A stretch of DNA of 40,834 bases, from positions 1 to 40,834 of the forward strand of contig JALHDH010000012.1 in assembly GCA_022839105.1 (NCBI GenBank), given 5' to 3'. Positions 1 through 7,104 of this stretch are shown one piece after another. This stretch comes from a bacterium. Its GTDB lineage: Bacteria; Vulcanimicrobiota; Xenobia; Xenobiales; Xenobiaceae. Made by a program: the position numbers and the translations under genes. Numbering within the stretch: the stretch's first letter is position 1; the number at the start of each line of letters is the position of its first letter. The notes under the pieces were generated by a model. That model was not told the origin of the DNA. It saw only the letters and a program-made list of their open reading frames with translations, and made no database searches.

Positions 1-1713
1 CTCGACCGCGTCCAGGAGCGCGCCCAGCGGCACGCCGACTCCCTGCAGAAGGCCCTTCAGGCCCGGAATGCCGCCGAAGGGCGCTGCCAGGAGGAGGCCC
101 GGGCCTGGACCGGGTGGTTGGAGGCCCGAGGTCTGCCGGAGGGGCTCGTCCCCGAATCGACCCGGGATCTTCTCGAAGAGATCCGGCGCGTGGCCGAGGC
201 CCTTCGCCGCCACGAGAGCCTCAAACTGGCTGCCGGCCGAAGCGAAGCCGGACTCCAGGCCCTGGACCTGGACCTCCTGGCCACCCTGGAGCGCGCGGGC
301 CGCGCGGGGAGCGAGGAATCCCTGGAAGACCGGCTCAGCGAGCTGATCCGGGACTGCGAGGGCCAGGTCGAAAAGATGCGCCAGCAGGAATCCCTCAAAG
401 AACGGGCCCAGGAGGCCGAGAGCCGGCTGGCCCGGGCCCGGAGACGCCTGGAGAGCGCCCAGGAGGAATCCCAGGAGGCCACGACCCGGCGGGAGTCGGC
501 CCGCCAGGCCTGGTCGCAGGAGAGATCGGATCTGCCGGGGGGGAGCCCCGAGACGGCGCTGGAGATCCTGGAGCGGACCTTCACCGCCCAGGAGCATCTC
601 AAGCGCTGGGAGATCCACAGGAGCACCCGCGAGGAGCTGGAGCGGGCCCTCTCCCGGCTTCACGCCGAGGCCTGCGAGCTCCTGGCCGGATGCGCCCGTC
701 CCACCCCGCCGCCCGAAGAGCTGGCTGGTGCCCTGGACCGCCTCGTGCAGGACCTCGAGACAGCCCAGGAGCAGTTCCGGGAGCGCCAGGAGTGCCTCAG
801 GCAGATCCAGGACGATCCCGAGCCCCCGGAGGTGCTGGAAGAAGAACTCGAAAGGGTCTGCTCGGGAATCCGCCAGCTCCTGGAACAGGCCGGAGCCGAG
901 GACGAGGAGGCCTTCCGCCGGGCGGCCGAGGTCGCTGCCAGGCGCCGACAACTCGAGGGCGAACTCGAGCGGCTGAAGCTGGCGCTCCACACGGCCGGGG
1001 GAAGCCAGCCCTTCGAGGAGTTCCGCGCCGAACTGGAGGCTTCCGATCCGGACGAACTGCTCGTGGAGGCTTCAAGACTGGAGGAGGACCTTCTCGAGAG
1101 CCGGGAGGCCCTGGCCCAGGTCCAGCAGGAGACGGGACGTACCCGGCAGGAGCTGCGGACCCTGGAGCAATCGGCCGAACGCGCCCGCCTCCAACAGACC
1201 CGGGCCAGCCTGGCCGAGAGCCTGCGCTCCCAGGCCCTGGAATGGGCCACCTCGACCCTGGCGACCCGGCTGCTCCAGAAGGCCCGCGCCCGCTACGAGC
1301 AGGAGCGTCAGCCGGAGGTGATCCGCCGGGCAGCCGGACACTTCGCGGCCATGACCTCGGGACGCTACCCTCGCCTCTTCGCCCCGGTGGGCGAAAAGAA
1401 GGTGTTGGTGGAGAAGGCGGACGGAACCCGGTTGGAGACCACCTGCTTGAGCCGGGGCACGGCCGAGCAACTGTACCTGGCCCTGCGCCTGGGCTTCGTG
1501 CAGGAGTTCAGCCGACGCTCGGAACCGTTGCCCCTGGTGATGGACGACATCTTCGTGAACTTCGACCCCGAGCGGGCCCGTCTGGCCCTGCTCGAGGTCC
1601 TGGGCCTGACCGATGAGCACCAGGTGCTCTTGTTCACCTGTCATCCCGAGACCGTCGAACGGGCCCTCCGGATCCACCCGGAGACCCAAGTGCGGAACCT
1701 GGAGGCGAACTGA
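1..1713 (+). CDS. YhaN-like SMC/Rad50-type AAA ATPase, C-terminal part (5' end outside window)
   Basis: The reading frame is open from base 1 and ends at 1713, giving the last 570 residues of a longer protein. Most of it is a charged Glu/Arg/Leu-rich coiled coil, broken near residues 215-240, as in ABC-type ATPases of the SMC/Rad50 class. The last 150 residues hold the C-terminal nucleotide-binding half: a signature-like segment LSRGTAEQLYLALR (about residues 483-496), a Walker B segment LVMDDIFVNFD (about 510-520) and a D-loop/H-loop region ending in FTCHPETV. This arrangement and the short gap between signature and Walker B are typical of YhaN, which is usually paired with the nuclease-like YhaM/SbcD-type protein and is thought to act on DNA ends. 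The partner would lie before base 1. The N-terminal Walker A is not visible, so family assignment rests on the C-terminal motifs. Confidence 0.8.
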   Translation, partial: LDRVQERAQRHADSLQKALQARNAAEGRCQEEARAWTGWLEARGLPEGLVPESTRDLLEEIRRVAEALRRHESLKLAAGRSEAGLQALDLDLLATLERAGRAGSEESLEDRLSELIRDCEGQVEKMRQQESLKERAQEAESRLARARRRLESAQEESQEATTRRESARQAWSQERSDLPGGSPETALEILERTFTAQEHLKRWEIHRSTREELERALSRLHAEACELLAGCARPTPPPEELAGALDRLVQDLETAQEQFRERQECLRQIQDDPEPPEVLEEELERVCSGIRQLLEQAGAEDEEAFRRAAEVAARRRQLEGELERLKLALHTAGGSQPFEEFRAELEASDPDELLVEASRLEEDLLESREALAQVQQETGRTRQELRTLEQSAERARLQQTRASLAESLRSQALEWATSTLATRLLQKARARYEQERQPEVIRRAAGHFAAMTSGRYPRLFAPVGEKKVLVEKADGTRLETTCLSRGTAEQLYLALRLGFVQEFSRRSEPLPLVMDDIFVNFDPERARLALLEVLGLTDEHQVLLFTCHPETVERALRIHPETQVRNLEAN

Positions 1714-1764
1714 AAGGAGCACCTCCAGGCTGGCTGTCCGGGCACCTGGTCCTGGAAATAGCAG

Positions 1765-1789
1765 AAAGCCCGCCATCTGGCGGGCTTTT
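1765..1789 (-). terminator. Rho-independent terminator of the tRNA-Ile/tRNA-Ala unit
   Basis: Perfect 11-bp inverted repeat, arms 1765-1775 and 1778-1788, GC-rich core with A-tract on one side and T-tract on the other. It lies 4 bases past the encoded CCA of tRNA-Ala, so it ends the minus-strand tRNA transcript. Because it is symmetric it can also end the plus-strand ATPase gene that stops at 1713. Confidence 0.8.
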
Positions 1790-1792
1790 CGT

Positions 1793-1868
1793 TGGTGGAG
1801 CCAGTCGGACTCGAACCGACGGCCTCCTCCGTGCAAGGGAGGCGCTCTCCCAGCTGAGCTATGGCCCC
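1793..1868 (-). tRNA. tRNA-Ala (anticodon TGC)
   Basis: A 76-nt cloverleaf on the minus strand. The acceptor arm starts GGGGCCA and pairs with TGGCTCC, followed by discriminator A and an encoded CCA. The D-arm is TAGCTCAGCTGGGAGAGC. The anticodon loop is CTTGCAC, giving TGC (Ala). The T-arm loop is TTCGAGT. It is the second tRNA of a two-gene unit with tRNA-Ile. Confidence 0.97.
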
Positions 1869-1937
1869 GAATTCGGCTGGAAAGACTGCCCATGCAGAAA
1901 TGGGAGCGGCGGACCGCTCCCACTTCCGAGGCAGTTG

Positions 1938-2014
1938 TGGTGGGCTTGGCTGGACTCGAACCAGCGACCTCGTCCTTATCAGGGACGCGCTCTAACCACC
2001 TGAGCTACAAGCCC
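1938..2014 (-). tRNA. tRNA-Ile (anticodon GAT)
   Basis: A 77-nt cloverleaf on the minus strand. The acceptor GGGCTTG pairs with CAAGCCC, discriminator A, encoded CCA. The anticodon loop is CTGATAA, giving GAT (Ile). It is first in the unit, 15 nt downstream of a clear promoter, with tRNA-Ala 69 bp further on. This is the order normally found in the 16S-23S spacer, but no rRNA sequence flanks it here. Confidence 0.97.
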
Positions 2015-2028
2015 GTGCCCGAGTTCGG

Positions 2029-2057
2029 AGATTATCACAGCCCGAAGCCCCTGTCAA
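2029..2057 (-). promoter_or_regulatory. Sigma70-type promoter of the tRNA-Ile/tRNA-Ala unit
   Basis: On the minus strand a perfect -35 TTGACA (2052-2057), a 17-bp spacer and -10 TAATCT (2029-2034) precede the tRNA-Ile 5' end at 2014. Confidence 0.8.
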
Positions 2058-2169
2058 GGAAGATGCGAAGAAAAAAGGCTCCGGATTCGACTCCCCGGCC
2101 AGGCGCGAACCCACGTGAGTGGCCCGATTCAGGCGCAGGGAGGAGGACCGGCCAGGAGAAGTCTCCCAC

Positions 2170-2793
2170 ATGCCCTTCCATTCCGAGTCCTTCCTGAAGA
2201 AGACCGAGGACTCCGTGGCGGCCATCGAGGCGGCCAGCCGGGCCGAGGTGGTGGTCGTGGTGTCGGGCCGCTCCGGGAGCTACGCCGAGATCGACCTGAC
2301 ATGGGGAATCCTGGCCGGTATGACGGCGCTGGGGGTCCTCCTGCACAGTCCCTGGAACTTCAACCCGGACCTGGTCCTGCTCGAGGTCGGACTCTGGGGA
2401 GTGCTGGGATGGCTGGCCTCGCGTCGCCTGGACCCGTTGCGACGGGCCCTGACCTCGGAGAAGCGGCGGCGCGCTCAGGTGGAGGCGGCCGCCCGGCAGG
2501 CCTTCGTCGAGGAAGGCGTCTCGGCAACCCGGGAGCGCACCGGGGTGCTGGTCTACCTCTCGCTTCTGGAGCGGGAGGTGGTCCTGCTGCCCGACCTGGG
2601 CCTGGACGGCCTGGTGCCTCGGGCCGTCTGGAACCAGGCCCTGCACTCCCTGCGCGGGTCCCGCGACCACAAGGGCCTTGAGGAGCGCTTCTTCCGGGAG
2701 ATGGCGGAGCTGGCCGAGGCTCTCCCCCGCTACGCGCCGGCCCATGCCGAGAACCCGGACGAGATCCCCAACACCCCGAGGATGCGACTTTGA
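2170..2793 (+). CDS. TPM-domain membrane protein
   Basis: 207-aa protein. ATG at 2170 is chosen because AGGAG (2153-2157) lies upstream at suitable distance; the frame stays open to 2119 without a better start. Two hydrophobic segments sit near residues 45-62 and 70-85 (WGILAGMTALGVLLH and VLLEVGLWGVLGWLA). The following soluble part, TRERTGVLVYLSLLEREVVL (about 124-143), fits the TPM domain (DUF477), a fold found in MOLO-1, Psb32 and YgcG proteins with roles in membrane-protein or photosystem maintenance. It carries no canonical signal peptide. Its stop overlaps the start of the Tim44-like gene (TTGA), so the two are translationally coupled and probably work together at the inner membrane. 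The exact biochemical function is unknown. Confidence 0.8.
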   Translation: MPFHSESFLKKTEDSVAAIEAASRAEVVVVVSGRSGSYAEIDLTWGILAGMTALGVLLHSPWNFNPDLVLLEVGLWGVLGWLASRRLDPLRRALTSEKRRRAQVEAAARQAFVEEGVSATRERTGVLVYLSLLEREVVLLPDLGLDGLVPRAVWNQALHSLRGSRDHKGLEERFFREMAELAEALPRYAPAHAENPDEIPNTPRMRL

Positions 2794-4313
2794 GGAGGCT
2801 TCTGGACGCCCTCCCCTCCCGCGCCGGGCCCATGGGCGGGCTCCTCTTCGGCCTGCTGGTCTGGTCCCTGGCCCAGGCGGCCTGGGGACGGGTCGGAGGC
2901 GGCGAGACCTTCGGGGGCGGTGGGGCCAGCCCCGGTGGAGGGGGGGGCGGAGGGGACGACGGGGGCGCCTTCCTGATCTACCTGCTGATCCGCCTGATCT
3001 TCGAGTACCCCGCCATCGGGATTCCCCTGGCCCTCGTCGTCGGAATCGGATACGTGGTCATGAAGGCCGGCTCTGCCGGTCGACTGCAGGGGAACCTCTC
3101 CTCCCAGCAGGCCAGGGAGTGGTCGGCCTCGGTGACCCCGGCGAGGCGCTCGGCGCATCAACTCGAGGCCCTCCGAAAAGAGGATCCCAACTTCTCGACC
3201 CCGCTCTTCCTGGATTTCGCCAACCTCCTCCAGACCCGCGTCCACTCGGAGCGGACCGGGGACCTGGCCAGCCTGGCGGGCTACCTGGACCCCGAGCTGC
3301 GCCAGACCCTGCTCGAAGAGACCCGGACCGCCGGCGTGAAGGAGATCCGGGACGTGATCGCGGGTTCTCTGCGGATCACCGACCTGAAGCTGGCCACCAA
3401 CCAGATCCTGAAGGTCGACCTGGAGGCCAACTTCACCGAGGTCGGCCCCTCGGGTCCGGCTCCGATCTACTCCGTCGAGACCTGGACCTTCGTGCGCCGA
3501 CGAGGCGTGCTCTCCAAAGGCCCCGTCGAGATCACGAAACTGGCCTGCCCGAGTTGCGGAAACCCGGCGGAGTTCCGGGCCGACGGCTCGTGCCCGTTCT
3601 GCGACCAGGTAGCCTCCAATGGTGCCTGGGCCTGGGTCCTGCGCAAAATCGAGGTCCGCACCCGGATCCCCCGCCCACGCATGGATCTTCGTCAAGGGGG
3701 CCAGGAAGTGGGCACCGACGAGCCGACCCGGCTGCAGCCCGGCTTCGACCTGCGCCGCAAGGAGTTCATGGTCCGCCATCCCGATTTTTCATGGCCGAGC
3801 TTCGAAGCGCGGGTCCGTCACGTCTTCTCCAGCCTGCAGGAGTCCTGGAGCCAGGGACGCTGGGAGTTGGCGCGCCCCTACGAGACCGACCACCTCTTCT
3901 CGAATCACCGCTTCTGGCTGGAGGCCTATGCCCAGGCGGGCGTGGCCAACCGGATCGAAGGGGTCCGGATCGAGCACGTGGTGCCGGTGAAGATCGAGAC
4001 CGACGCCTGGTTCGACTCGCTGACCGTGCGGATCTGGGCCACGGCTCGCGACTGGACCGAGGAGGTCAAGACCGGAAGGGTGGTCGCCGGCTCCCGCGAG
4101 AAGGAACGCCGATTCTCGGAGTATTGGACCTTCCTTCGCCGGACGGGCGCGCGCGCCGGACCCTCCCGGGATCCCGCGGCCTGCCCGAGTTGCGGAGCTC
4201 CGCTTGAAATCGGCATGACGGGAATCTGCCCCTATTGCGACAGCAAGATCACCTCGGGAGAATTCGACTGGGTGCTGACCCGAATCGAGCAGGACGAGGC
4301 CTACGAGGCTTGA
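2790..4313 (+). CDS. Tim44-like membrane protein with two zinc ribbons
   Basis: 507-aa protein starting at TTG 2790, which overlaps the upstream stop; GAGG about 8 bases before supports it. An N-terminal signal-anchor (about 13-32) is followed by the Gly-rich segment RVGGGETFGGGGASPGGG typical of bacterial Tim44-like proteins, then a second membrane segment (about 65-92). The soluble part is an internal duplication: each half has a Tim44/NTF2-like domain (about 125-245 and 335-455) followed by a CxxC-x11-CxxC zinc ribbon (Cys 253/256/268/271 and 465/468/480/483). Tim44-like domains bind membranes and partner proteins in protein translocation; bacterial roles are poorly defined. Co-transcription with the TPM-domain gene suggests a shared envelope task. 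Confidence 0.8.
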   Translation: MRRLLDALPSRAGPMGGLLFGLLVWSLAQAAWGRVGGGETFGGGGASPGGGGGGGDDGGAFLIYLLIRLIFEYPAIGIPLALVVGIGYVVMKAGSAGRLQGNLSSQQAREWSASVTPARRSAHQLEALRKEDPNFSTPLFLDFANLLQTRVHSERTGDLASLAGYLDPELRQTLLEETRTAGVKEIRDVIAGSLRITDLKLATNQILKVDLEANFTEVGPSGPAPIYSVETWTFVRRRGVLSKGPVEITKLACPSCGNPAEFRADGSCPFCDQVASNGAWAWVLRKIEVRTRIPRPRMDLRQGGQEVGTDEPTRLQPGFDLRRKEFMVRHPDFSWPSFEARVRHVFSSLQESWSQGRWELARPYETDHLFSNHRFWLEAYAQAGVANRIEGVRIEHVVPVKIETDAWFDSLTVRIWATARDWTEEVKTGRVVAGSREKERRFSEYWTFLRRTGARAGPSRDPAACPSCGAPLEIGMTGICPYCDSKITSGEFDWVLTRIEQDEAYEA

Positions 4314-4469
4314 GTCGGGCGACACCGGTTCACATCCCGGCAACACTCTTGTAACAAGTGGTTCGGAACCTGGATCCACGGCTCGTGGTAACATGAACGG
4401 GGTGCATGGACTTCCAGGAAGCCGCGTGCACCGTGGAACTGCTTTCAGTCAAGACGAAAGGGGAACGCG

Positions 4470-4844
4470 ATGCCAGAGGACCATCGGGATAAAATCGAGC
4501 AGATCCGGGCTCGTCGCGGCCGCGACAACGTCCAGATCGGCTACAACCCGTATGACCCGCAGCAGCAGGTCGGTGGCACCGCCCCGACCGGCGTCCAGGG
4601 CATCGGGACCGAGAACGAAGGCGTCCCCGTCCTGGGAGCCGACTTCAAGAGTCCCTGGCTCCGCGACCGGGTCACCCTGAGCCTGGACGGCCAGATCGCC
4701 ATGATCGAGCAGCGGGCCCACGCCCGCACCTCCATCGCCGATCTGGGCTACAGCAACCGGATCCCGATCCTGCCGCTCCGGCCAGGGATGTTCGTGAAGA
4801 TCGAGCCGCCGGGAACCTACCGGCTGGTCTACAACAACCGCTGA
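4470..4844 (+). CDS. Hypothetical protein, 124 aa
   Basis: Unrecognised. ATG at 4470 follows AAAGGGGA at normal ribosome-binding distance. The protein has a charged N-terminus (DHRDKIEQIRARRG), a Gly/Gln-rich middle with YNPYDPQQQ, and a C-terminal part rich in beta-formers (IPILPLRPGMFVKIEPPG). It has no signal peptide, membrane segment, cysteine cluster or repeat. It has its own 156-bp upstream gap and is followed 6 bp later by the TPR gene, so they may share a transcript, although a terminator-like hairpin lies at the start of the latter. Codon use matches the neighbours, so it is likely a real gene. Confidence 0.65.
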   Translation: MPEDHRDKIEQIRARRGRDNVQIGYNPYDPQQQVGGTAPTGVQGIGTENEGVPVLGADFKSPWLRDRVTLSLDGQIAMIEQRAHARTSIADLGYSNRIPILPLRPGMFVKIEPPGTYRLVYNNR

Positions 4845-4850
4845 GCCGGA

Positions 4851-6824
4851 ATGATTGAAGCATCCGGCCCGCTCCGCACGGAGCGGGCTTTCGGTGTTTG
4901 GGCGGGACTGGGGGTCCTGTGGGGCCTCCTGTTCCTGTTTGCCATGCCCGCCCGGGCCGAGTCGCCGCCCGGGCCGCTCCCCTCCCCGACCCGGGCCTCG
5001 GTCCGGGCTCCGGACGACTCCTCGCGCCAGTTCCATCAGGCGGCCAGGTGGGCTGCCCGAGGCGATCTCGAGAAGGCTCGAAGAGTGCTGGCCGGTCTCC
5101 CCCAGGATGCCCGAGCCCACCTGACCTGGGGGCTCCTGGCCGAACTGGAGGGCCGCCAGGCGGAGGCAGCCCGCCATTACCGCCGAGCCGAACGCGAATG
5201 GCCGGCCGAGGCGGCCTTCCGACTGGGGAACCTGGCCATGCGGGAAGGGCAGGTCGGGCACGCCATCGAGCGATACCGACGCGCCTTGAAGCACTCCCCG
5301 GACCACGCCCTGGCCCACTATCAACTGGCCCTGGCCCTGGAATCCCAGGGCCTGCCCGAGGAGGCCCTGGTCCACCTGGAGCGGACCCTTGAACTGGATC
5401 CCCCCCAAACCTGGCAGCTCGTGCGCACCGTGACCCGCGGGCGGCACGCCGTGCTGGAAGTGACCCCGGTGAACCTCCTGCGCGCCCGGGCCCTCCTGGC
5501 CCGAGGTCGCCTGAGGATGACCCTGGGCCTCGGGGGCGCCTCCGAAGACCTGCAGGCCGCACCCGACCAGGCTGGGGCCGAAGGCGGTGAATCCCTCTTC
5601 CTCCTGGGTCAGGAGGCCCTCTCCCGAGGGGACGTGGGCGAGGCCGCCTTGTGGTTGCAGGCATGCCTGGAGGCCTCGCTGGAACCCACCGGAATTCCGG
5701 GAGATCTGGCGGTCTGGGGCCGTGGCTCCATCCTGGTCCGGCAACCCGACGGGCGCGACAAGCCCGTCCGCAGCCTGCGCCTGGGAGTCTCGCCCTCAGG
5801 CTGGCTGGTCAGCCAGGAAGGCGGCAGCTTCGGCATCCGCCTTCCCCAGGGGTCCTACAATCTCGAGGTCGACCGGGACGGAACTGTCCGGGTCTGGCAA
5901 CCGGAGGCCGCGCTGCCCCGGGCCGTGGGGCGGCTGCGCCTGAGCGAAGACGGGGGGCAGATCCTCTCCGGCTTCCACGAGCGCGATCCGCGTGCCCGAG
6001 AGGCCTGGGAGCTCCTGCACGGCATGGGATCGGACACCGAGAGCCTGGTCAGCCTGCTCCCCTTCCTCTCCTCCGCCGACCAGATCGCCATCCTGGCCCC
6101 CATGGCCGAAGGCCCCCTGGCCCCCTTGGCCCAAGCCCGCCTGGCCGCGCTCTACTTCAGCCGCTTCCAGACCAGCCGGAGGCTCGAGGACCTCCAGGAG
6201 GCCCGACGGCGCTGGCAATCGCTGCGCCGCAACCATCCCGACCTGCAGTTCCCGACCCTGAACCTGGCCACGGTGGCCCTGCTGGATCGACAATTCGACG
6301 AGGCCACGGCGCTTCTGACCGGGTTGCGCGACGACCATCCCGAACGCACCTTGCCCGGGACCCTGCTGGTGCAGTTGCTGATGGCCCTGGGCGAGTGGGA
6401 TGCGGCCCTGCAGGCGGCCGAGGAGGCCCGGGAGCGGATGCCCAACGGGCCCTTCCCCCGGCTGGCCCGGGTCGAGATCCTGGCGGCCCGGGACCAGACC
6501 GCCCAGGCCCTCTCCGAAACCGAGGCCCTGCTGGCAGACCATCCCGAGCTCATCGAAGCGCGCTACCTGCTGGTCCGTCTTCTGGGCCGCACCGGCAACC
6601 TGGTTCGCCAGATCCAGGAACTCGAAGATCTCCTGGAGGCGGATCCGGCCCCTTATCGGGCGCTGCGCATGCTGGCCTCGTTGCTGGACCGCCTGGGCCG
6701 GACCGAGAGGGCCCTGGAGCTGTACCGCCGATATCTGGCCACCCCGGAGGCCCTGGTCTACGAGACCGAGGAGTGGGTGGCCACCGAAGTTCGGGCCCGC
6801 GAACTCCAGGACTCCCCCCGCTGA
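4851..6824 (+). CDS. Secreted or periplasmic TPR-repeat protein
   Basis: 657-aa protein. With ATG at 4851 the N-terminus has two arginines (R9, R12), a hydrophobic core (about 16-32) and an ARA cleavage site near residue 36, so it reads as a signal peptide. TPR repeats occur at about residues 60-175 (for example AIERYRRALKHSPDHALAHY) and again from about 420 to 640. Between them lies a beta-rich non-TPR region (about 275-375) with PDGRDKPVRSLRLGVSPSG. TPR arrays are protein-interaction scaffolds; no enzymatic motif is visible. The ribosome-binding site is weak (GCCGGA), and a terminator-like hairpin occupies codons 6-13, so initiation from this ATG may be regulated or rely on coupling to the gene just upstream. 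Confidence 0.8.
   Translation: MIEASGPLRTERAFGVWAGLGVLWGLLFLFAMPARAESPPGPLPSPTRASVRAPDDSSRQFHQAARWAARGDLEKARRVLAGLPQDARAHLTWGLLAELEGRQAEAARHYRRAEREWPAEAAFRLGNLAMREGQVGHAIERYRRALKHSPDHALAHYQLALALESQGLPEEALVHLERTLELDPPQTWQLVRTVTRGRHAVLEVTPVNLLRARALLARGRLRMTLGLGGASEDLQAAPDQAGAEGGESLFLLGQEALSRGDVGEAALWLQACLEASLEPTGIPGDLAVWGRGSILVRQPDGRDKPVRSLRLGVSPSGWLVSQEGGSFGIRLPQGSYNLEVDRDGTVRVWQPEAALPRAVGRLRLSEDGGQILSGFHERDPRAREAWELLHGMGSDTESLVSLLPFLSSADQIAILAPMAEGPLAPLAQARLAALYFSRFQTSRRLEDLQEARRRWQSLRRNHPDLQFPTLNLATVALLDRQFDEATALLTGLRDDHPERTLPGTLLVQLLMALGEWDAALQAAEEARERMPNGPFPRLARVEILAARDQTAQALSETEALLADHPELIEARYLLVRLLGRTGNLVRQIQELEDLLEADPAPYRALRMLASLLDRLGRTERALELYRRYLATPEALVYETEEWVATEVRARELQDSPR
4867..4891 (+). 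terminator. Terminator-like hairpin inside the start of the TPR gene
   Basis: Perfect 10-bp arms 4867-4876 and 4879-4888 (GCCCGCTCCG / CGGAGCGGGC), followed by TTT. It is 23 bp past the stop of the 124-aa gene, so it may be that gene's terminator or an attenuator for the TPR gene. It lies within the first 14 codons of the TPR reading frame. Confidence 0.55.
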
Positions 6825-6848
6825 CCCCCGACCCGCCCGGGTTGAAGT

Positions 6849-6937
6849 CCATCCACAGGGCCCTGTGGAAACATGCTGCAAACCGCGATCCGGACGGAAG
6901 CTGGAGTGGGCCTGCTCGCTCGAGACCCTGTGGATAA
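6849..6937. promoter_or_regulatory. DnaA-box-like cluster upstream of nrdJ
   Basis: A perfect DnaA 9-mer TTATCCACA lies on the minus strand at 6929-6937. Two weaker matches (7 of 9) at 6849-6857 (plus) and 6864-6872 (minus) form an 18-bp perfect palindrome, TCCACAGGGCCCTGTGGA, at 6852-6869. DnaA is known to control nrdAB in Escherichia coli; a similar role here is an inference. Confidence 0.5.
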
Positions 6938-6984
6938 CCACAACATCTCGGCGAGTCCAAAAAAAAAGATACTAGATGTTGCGT
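6938..6984. promoter_or_regulatory. Paired NrdR boxes upstream of nrdJ
   Basis: Box 2 (6969-6984, ATACTAGATGTTGCGT) matches 12 of 16 positions of the NrdR consensus ACACTATATATTGTGT. Box 1 (6938-6953, CCACAACATCTCGGCG) matches about 9 of 16. They are 31 bp start to start with a 15-bp spacer, the in-phase spacing normal for NrdR box pairs, and they sit directly upstream of the nrdJ -35 element. NrdR represses ribonucleotide reductase genes when dATP is high. Confidence 0.65.
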
Positions 6985-6992
6985 CTCCAGGG

Positions 6993-7021
6993 TTGACACC
7001 CGGCCCTCAGGGTGGCAGAAT
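6993..7021 (+). promoter_or_regulatory. Sigma70-type promoter of nrdJ
   Basis: Perfect -35 TTGACA (6993-6998), 17-bp spacer, -10 CAGAAT (7016-7021, 4 of 6). The start codon of nrdJ is 84 bp downstream, leaving a leader of about 75 nt. Confidence 0.65.
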
Positions 7022-7104
7022 TTTTCAAGTCCGATCCCCGTCCGGCGCCACCTCCGCCCGGGCCCGGAAAGGTCTGAGCCGAACCTGATCGGAGGGCCAC
7101 TTTC

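Noticed and set aside
7022..7104. Cobalamin riboswitch in the nrdJ leader
   Set aside because: Only a partial GCCACT match overlaps the ribosome-binding site; the conserved B12-box and core stems are not present and the leader is too short.
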